Part shown: one piece after another, positions 5,336-18,572 of the stretch
Layout: each line of letters starts with the position of its first letter
Numbering within the stretch: the stretch's first letter is position 1
NCBI GenBank assembly: GCA_045810625.1
Contig: JBJMVQ010000008.1
Span: 1-18,572, forward strand
DNA length: 18,572 nucleotides
Direction: 5' to 3'
From: JACQFZ01 sp045810625
GTDB taxonomy: Bacteria > Pseudomonadota > Gammaproteobacteria > Acidiferrobacterales > Sulfurifustaceae
Program-made: the position numbers and the translations under genes
The notes under the pieces: model-generated
The model's input: only the letters and a program-made list of their open reading frames with translations
Database searches by the model: none
Told to the model about the DNA's origin: nothing

Positions 5336-5860
5336 ATGAGTCTCAATATAGAGCAGAAAAAGGCGGTAGTCGCCGAGGTCGCCGAGCAGTTCAAGGCGGC
5401 GCAGGCGGCAGTGCTGGCCGAATACCGCGGGCTGACCGTGGCGCAAATGACCGAGCTCCGCAGCAAAGCGCGGCAGTCGCAGGTTTATTTGCGCGTCGTC
5501 AAGAACACGCTCGCCGAGCGGGCGGTTGCCGGCTCGAATTTCGAGTGCTTGAAGGACCAGTTCTCCGGTCCGCTTGCGCTCGCGATTTCGAAGGATCCGG
5601 TCGCTGTCGCGAAGTTGATGGCCGACTTCGCCAAGGACAACGAGATGCTGAAGCTCCGCACGGGTGCCATGAGTGGCAAGCTCATGTCGCTCGCGGACGT
5701 CCAGGCGCTCGCCAAGCTGCCATCGCGCGAGCAGTTGCTCGCGACCCTGGTCGGTACCCTGCAAGCCCCGATCGCGAAGTTCGTCCGGACCTTGAACGAA
5801 GTGCCGTCCAAGTTCGTGCGTACGCTCGCGGCCGTGCGCGATGCCAAAGGCGCGTCCTGA
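5336..5860 (+). CDS. rplJ: 50S ribosomal protein L10, 174 aa
   Basis: L10 is the base of the ribosomal stalk; it binds 23S rRNA and holds L7/L12 dimers on its C-terminal helix. The sequence MSLNIEQKKAVVAEVAEQFKAAQAAVLAEYRGLTVAQMTELR is the family N-terminus, with the rRNA-binding domain continuing through VYLRVVKNTLAERAV and FSGPLALAISKDPVAVAK. The C-terminal region has KLPSREQLLATLVGTLQAPIAKFVRTLNEVPSKFVRTLAAVRD, ending the L12-binding part. ATG 5336 was chosen because AAGAGG (5322-5327) lies eight bases upstream and the protein then starts as in relatives; a GTG at 5327 overlaps that ribosome site. Control is expected through the L10 leader at 4944-5034. Confidence 0.97.
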   Translation: MSLNIEQKKAVVAEVAEQFKAAQAAVLAEYRGLTVAQMTELRSKARQSQVYLRVVKNTLAERAVAGSNFECLKDQFSGPLALAISKDPVAVAKLMADFAKDNEMLKLRTGAMSGKLMSLADVQALAKLPSREQLLATLVGTLQAPIAKFVRTLNEVPSKFVRTLAAVRDAKGAS

Positions 5861-5882
5861 GCGAAGCCGAAGGGGCCCACCG

Positions 5883-5909
5883 CCTAAACCTTAACGACCG
5901 TTATTTAGG
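5883..5909 (+). promoter_or_regulatory. Hairpin covering the rplL ribosome binding site
   Basis: In the rplJ-rplL gap, CCTAAA (5883-5888) pairs with TTTAGG (5904-5909) and TAAC with GTTA inside it, closing a GACC loop with a three-base bulge. The 3' arm contains the first part of the rplL Shine-Dalgarno TAGGAG. This could tie rplL initiation to translation arriving from rplJ, or tune it; that role is inference. Confidence 0.5.
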
Positions 5910-5918
5910 AGTGTAACC

Positions 5919-6299
5919 ATGGCTGTATCCAAAGAAGAGATTTTGAACACCATCGCGAGCATGTCCGTGCTCGAGCTGTCCGAGCTCATCAAGGACATGG
6001 AAGCGAAGTTCGGCGTGTCGGCCGCTGCCGCGGTCGCCGTCGCTGCTCCCGCCGCTGGCGCCGCCGCGGCCGCTCCGGCCGAGGCGAAGAATGAATTCGA
6101 CGTCATTCTGGCTTCGGCGGGCGACAACAAGGTCGCCGTCATTAAGGCTGTGCGCGCGGTGACGACGCTCGGCCTGAAGGAAGCGAAAGACCTGGTCGAA
6201 GGCGCCCCCCAGACCGTAAAGGAAGCCGTGCCGAAAGCGGATGCGGAAAAGATGAAGAAGGAGCTGGAAGCGGCCGGCGCCAAGGTCGAGCTCAAGTAA
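5919..6299 (+). CDS. rplL: 50S ribosomal protein L7/L12, 126 aa
   Basis: L7/L12 is the multi-copy acidic stalk protein that recruits and stimulates translation GTPases. The N-terminal dimerisation domain (MAVSKEEILNTIASMSVLELSELIKDMEAKFGV) is followed by an Ala/Pro-rich hinge (about residues 36-57) and the globular C-terminal domain (EFDVILASAGDNKVAVIKAVRAVTTLGLKEAKDLVEGAPQTVKE...). Length is typical. The start is supported by TAGGAG seven bases upstream. The last codons and stop are followed immediately by a near copy of themselves (6300-6315). The gene sits 58 bases after rplJ, as in the standard L10 operon. Confidence 0.98.
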   Translation: MAVSKEEILNTIASMSVLELSELIKDMEAKFGVSAAAAVAVAAPAAGAAAAAPAEAKNEFDVILASAGDNKVAVIKAVRAVTTLGLKEAKDLVEGAPQTVKEAVPKADAEKMKKELEAAGAKVELK

Positions 6300-6315
6300 G
6301 GTCGAACTCAAGTAA
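6284..6315 (+). repeat. 16-bp tandem duplication spanning the rplL stop codon
   Basis: GGTCGAGCTCAAGTAA (6284-6299) is followed directly by GGTCGAACTCAAGTAA (6300-6315), with one difference. The first copy encodes the last residues and TAA of rplL. The second is non-coding because it lies after the stop and is shifted by one base in frame. Confidence 0.9.
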
Positions 6316-6360
6316 AGCGTTGCTGTCTATTGCCCCGTACACGTGGGGTTTTCGCTCGAG

Positions 6361-6414
6361 CGAGCCGGCGGCGTTCCGCCGGCTCGTTCTGTCGTCTTTA
6401 AAAAAGGTTTAAAG
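6361..6414 (+). terminator. Probable attenuator between rplL and rpoB
   Basis: A perfect 11-bp GC-rich stem, CGAGCCGGCGG (6361-6371) with CCGCCGGCTCG (6376-6386), loop CGTT, is followed by the T-rich but interrupted run TTCTGTCGTCTTT. Right after it a 7-bp AT hairpin forms, CTTTAAA with TTTAAAG (6396-6414). In E. coli a partial terminator here lowers rpoBC expression relative to the ribosomal genes, and the same role is likely. The broken T-tract fits partial read-through. A weaker CCCC/GGGG hairpin with TTTT precedes it (6333-6352). Confidence 0.65.
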
Positions 6415-6454
6415 GTCCCGTAGCACTGACTCTCGCCGTACCCGAGGAACCGTA

Positions 6455-10555
<4,101 letters not shown>

Positions 10556-10569
10556 CGCGGCTACCTCCA

Positions 10570-10640
10570 CCCTTCGCGCCCCTCCCCATTCCCTCCCCCG
10601 CTTTGCGGGGGAGGGTTAGGGTGGGGGAGACGGCGAAGGG
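10570..10640. repeat. REP-like palindrome between rpoB and rpoC (copy 4)
   Basis: The inner stem pairs CCCTCCCCCGC (10591-10601) with GCGGGGGAGGG (10605-10615), loop TTT. An outer stem pairs CCCTTCGC (10570-10577) with GCGAAGGG (10633-10640), with imperfect C-rich/G-rich pairing between them. The GGGAGGGTTAGGGTGGGGGAG side resembles the REP copies after nusG. It interrupts a gap that must be read through for rpoC expression, so it is not a strong terminator. Confidence 0.75.
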
Positions 10641-10715
10641 GAGCCGGTAGGACCTAAAGCGCCGAGACAGATTTACGTACAGACTCTACGACCGCACGCA
10701 GGTCAGGAGACGACA

Positions 10716-14930
<4,215 letters not shown>

Positions 14931-14940
14931 AGGCTGCAAT

Positions 14941-14969
14941 CCCTGGGGGCGCGATCTCGGCCCCCGGGG
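14941..14969 (+). terminator. Possible transcript end after rpoC
   Basis: Eleven bases after the rpoC stop, CCCTGGGGGC (14941-14950) pairs with GCCCCCGGGG (14960-14969) with one G-T pair and a nine-base loop. There is no downstream T-tract, so it is not a classical intrinsic terminator, but its position at the end of rpoBC and before a clear new promoter suits an mRNA 3' end. The rest of 14970-15083 shows only short palindromes (GGGC-AAGT-GCCC, GGATCGATCC). Confidence 0.4.
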
Positions 14970-15083
14970 AAGCCGAAAACCGATACAGATCGTCGGGCAA
15001 GTGCCCAAGCGACCTCCCGTCGGAAAGGCCTGGGATCGATCCTTCAGTTTTGATGAAAGATGGGCCCTAAGCGCTGCTAAACC

Positions 15084-15112
15084 TTGACAGTCTAGGGGCA
15101 CCTCCCTAGAAT
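15084..15112 (+). promoter_or_regulatory. Strong sigma-70 promoter of the str operon (rpsL-rpsG-fusA-tuf)
   Basis: TTGACA (15084-15089, perfect -35) and TAGAAT (15107-15112, five of six for -10) are separated by exactly 17 bases. The following CGCGCCCC is a GC-rich discriminator, a feature linked to negative control by ppGpp at ribosomal promoters (established for E. coli). Transcription should start near 15119. A perfect 7-bp inverted repeat, TCTAGGG with CCCTAGA (15091-15097 with 15104-15110), fills the spacer and overlaps the -10. Confidence 0.85.
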
Positions 15113-15127
15113 CGCGCCCCTCGTACA

Positions 15128-15204
15128 GGCCGGTCAGAAGCCGGCCGCAAAGGCAGATTCAGGAATCCCGCGCGGTGCGCTGTCTGCGCCGCGCTCTGTT
15201 TTTT
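15128..15204 (+). promoter_or_regulatory. rpsL leader with terminator-like hairpin
   Basis: The roughly 100-base leader contains GGCCGG/CCGGCC (15128-15146), then a GC-rich stem GCGCG..GCGC / GCGC-CGCGC (15170-15194, loop TGTCT) followed after four bases by six T (15199-15204). That is the form of an intrinsic terminator placed between promoter and first gene, so it may act as an attenuator. The rpsL ribosome site after it is weak (CAGAGAAA). Confidence 0.5.
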
Positions 15205-15221
15205 AATCAGAGAAATTAGCA

Positions 15222-15596
15222 ATGCCGACGGTCAATCAGCTGGTACGTAAGCCCCGCCGGCAGGCAGCCGAGAAATCCAAGGTCCCGGCGCTGCAGGGCA
15301 GCCCGCAAAAGCGCGGCGTATGTACCCGTGTATATACAACAACGCCAAAGAAGCCGAACTCGGCGTTGCGGAAGGTGGCGCGTGTGCGCCTCACCAACGG
15401 CTACGAAGTCACATCGTATATCGGCGGCGAGGGCCACAACCTGCAGGAGCACTCCGTGGTCCTGATCCGCGGCGGTCGCGTAAAAGATCTTCCGGGCGTG
15501 CGTTATCACACCGTGCGCGGCACGCTCGATACAGCGGGCGTGGCTGATCGTAAGCAGGGGCGTTCGAAGTACGGCGCGAAGCGGCCGAAGTCGTAA
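15222..15596 (+). CDS. rpsL: 30S ribosomal protein S12, 124 aa
   Basis: S12 lies at the decoding centre and controls translational accuracy. The protein reads MPTVNQLVRKPR..., with KRGVCTRVYTTTPKKPNSALRKV (residues 30-52), SYIGGEGHNLQEHSVVLIRGGRVKDLPGVRYHTVRG and the terminal RSKYGAKRPKS, and has exactly the usual length. Lys43 and Lys44 (42 and 43 without the initiator Met) and the KDLPG segment are wild type, so no streptomycin-resistance change is visible. It is the first gene after the promoter at 15084-15112. The ATG has only a weak Shine-Dalgarno. It is separated from rpsG by 115 bases containing two GC-rich hairpins. Confidence 0.98.
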   Translation: MPTVNQLVRKPRRQAAEKSKVPALQGSPQKRGVCTRVYTTTPKKPNSALRKVARVRLTNGYEVTSYIGGEGHNLQEHSVVLIRGGRVKDLPGVRYHTVRGTLDTAGVADRKQGRSKYGAKRPKS

Positions 15597-15608
15597 ATAG
15601 AGTTTCAC

Positions 15609-15652
15609 GGCGCGCGACTTTCTGAGCCGCGCGCCGGGCGCCACGAAGGCGC
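15609..15652 (+). promoter_or_regulatory. Intercistronic hairpins between rpsL and rpsG (possible S7 control region)
   Basis: GGCGCGCG (15609-15616) pairs with CGCGCGCC (15628-15635) around an 11-base loop, and GCGCC (15638-15642) pairs with GGCGC (15648-15652) around ACGAA. In E. coli S7 binds the rpsL-rpsG intercistronic mRNA to repress its own synthesis; the location matches, but I did not establish a match to the E. coli structure. Confidence 0.45.
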
Positions 15653-15711
15653 ATCCGTCGTTCTCTGACAAACTGGTCGATATCGCAGGAGTCCCGTCAA
15701 GGGCTGGCACT

Positions 15712-16182
15712 ATGCCGAGAAGAAGAGAAGTTCCGAAGCGTGTTGTCACGCCGGACCCGAAATACAAGAGCGACACGGTCGCGAAGTTCATCAATGTCGT
15801 GATGAAGCGCGGCAAGAAGTCGGTGGCGGAGCGCATCGTGTACGGCGCGCTCGATACCATCGCGAGCCGCGGCAAATCGGACCCGCTGGGGATCTTCAAC
15901 CAGGCGATCGACCACGTCCGTCCTATGGTTGAGGTCAAGAGCCGCCGCGTCGGCGGTGCGACCTATCAAGTCCCGGTCGAAGTCCGCTCGAAGCGCCAAT
16001 TGGCGCTTGCGATGCGCTGGGTCGTGGAAGCAGCGCGCGCCAGGAGCGGCAAGTCCATGGGCGTGCGCCTGGCGGACGAATTGCTGGACGCCTCGGAGAA
16101 GCGCGGCGCCGCCATTAAGAAGCGCGAGGACGTCCACCGGATGGCGGAAGCCAACAAGGCGTTTTCGCATTACCGTTGGTAA
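15712..16182 (+). CDS. rpsG: 30S ribosomal protein S7, 156 aa
   Basis: S7 nucleates assembly of the 30S head and contacts tRNA near the E site. The sequence PRRREVPKRVVTPDPKYKSDTVAKFINVVMKRGKKSVAERIVYGALD is the family N-terminus. The beta-hairpin region VEVKSRRVGGATYQVPVEV (about residues 74-92) and the C-terminal helices with KREDVHRMAEANKAFSHYRW follow. Length equals the usual 156. The ATG is supported by AAGGG eight bases upstream. The stop is 46 bases before fusA. Confidence 0.98.
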   Translation: MPRRREVPKRVVTPDPKYKSDTVAKFINVVMKRGKKSVAERIVYGALDTIASRGKSDPLGIFNQAIDHVRPMVEVKSRRVGGATYQVPVEVRSKRQLALAMRWVVEAARARSGKSMGVRLADELLDASEKRGAAIKKREDVHRMAEANKAFSHYRW

Positions 16183-16228
16183 CCGTACCCCATTTTTATC
16201 GAGTTGCAGGAATCGAGGAATAGCAGTC

Positions 16229-18331
<2,103 letters not shown>

Positions 18332-18343
18332 GTGAGAAGAGTA

Positions 18344-18390
18344 GCGATCGGCGGTTCCTCATCTAGCAAAGAGAGCGAACGGCCGATCGC
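18344..18390 (+). promoter_or_regulatory. Long-range 9-bp stem between fusA and tuf
   Basis: GCGATCGGC (18344-18352) and GCCGATCGC (18382-18390) are perfect reverse complements separated by 29 bases. The stem lies 13 bases after the fusA stop and 35 before the tuf start. It could be an RNA processing or stability element; no T-tract follows, so a terminator is not supported. Confidence 0.4.
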
Positions 18391-18425
18391 AGAGTTAAAG
18401 ACGAATTGAACGAGAGGCATCTGCT

Positions 18426-18572
18426 ATGTCGAAGGAAAAATTCGAACGCACCAAGCCCCATTTGAACGTTGGCACGATTGGCCACGTCGACCACGGCAAG
18501 ACCACCTTGACCGCGGCGTTGACCAAGGTGTTAGCGGCGAAGTATGGCGGTGAGGTCAAAGCGTACGACCAG
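18426..18572 (+). CDS. tuf: Elongation factor Tu, N-terminal part (3' end outside window)
   Basis: The first 49 codons of a second EF-Tu gene: SKEKFERTKPHLNVGTIGHVDHGKTTLTAALTKVLAAKYGG. The P-loop GHVDHGKT occupies residues 19-26. ATG 18426 is supported by AGAGG eight bases upstream. As last visible gene after rpsL-rpsG-fusA it is the 'tufA-like' copy. It runs off the window, so only the start of the GTPase domain is seen, and it cannot be compared with the copy at 1-268, which shows only the C-terminus. Confidence 0.97.
   Translation, partial: MSKEKFERTKPHLNVGTIGHVDHGKTTLTAALTKVLAAKYGGEVKAYDQ

Noticed and set aside
15929..16228. N-terminal extension of EF-G into rpsG
   Set aside because: The extension overlaps rpsG out of frame and has no EF-G homology; GTG 16229 with GAGGAA upstream gives the family N-terminus.

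Overview
This GC-rich window is the rpoBC ('rif') and str ribosomal/transcription supercluster of a proteobacterium. The order tuf - tRNA-Trp - secE - nusG - rplK - rplA - rplJ - rplL - rpoB - rpoC - rpsL - rpsG - fusA - tuf is the classical gamma/betaproteobacterial layout. The sequences of RpoB, RpoC, EF-G and S12 look gammaproteobacterial by eye; genus and family cannot be assigned from this alone. All genes are on the + strand. The long reverse-strand ORFs are codon-bias shadows.

Layout. 1-268: 3' end of one tuf copy. 361-1878: a class I (Fe-S) fumarate hydratase, the only gene here that is not part of the information-processing cluster. 1879-2753: a long stretch with no protein gene. It holds tRNA-Trp (2306-2381) surrounded by a dense array of hairpin repeats, most with AGGA-type loops. 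2754-3642: secE and nusG, separated by one base. 3643-3798: REP-like palindromes. 3799-4930: rplK and rplA. 4931-5335: L10 leader RNA followed by a second copy of a three-hairpin composite repeat. 5336-6299: rplJ and rplL. 6300-6454: probable attenuator. 6455-14930: rpoB and rpoC, separated by another REP-like palindrome. 14931-15221: probable end of the rpoBC transcript, then a strong sigma-70-type promoter and a leader with a terminator-like hairpin. 15222-18331: rpsL, rpsG, fusA. 18426-18572: 5' end of a second tuf copy.

How the genes work together. SecE is the small translocon subunit. NusG and RpoB/RpoC are core transcription machinery. L11, L1, L10 and L7/L12 build the ribosomal stalk and L1 arm. 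S12, S7, EF-G and EF-Tu form the decoding and elongation module. The visible controls are the ones expected for such operons: an L10 autoregulatory leader, an attenuator before rpoB, a GC-rich discriminator at the str promoter, and intercistronic hairpins between rpsL and rpsG.

The protein genes are ordinary. The least explained material is the non-coding repeat array around tRNA-Trp and before rplJ. Its hairpin stems change in a compensated way while the loops stay fixed, and many loops read CAGGA(T/A/C)G, like the CsrA-binding repeats of CsrB-type RNAs. It may be a dispersed structured repeat, a CsrA-binding RNA, or both; the window alone cannot decide.
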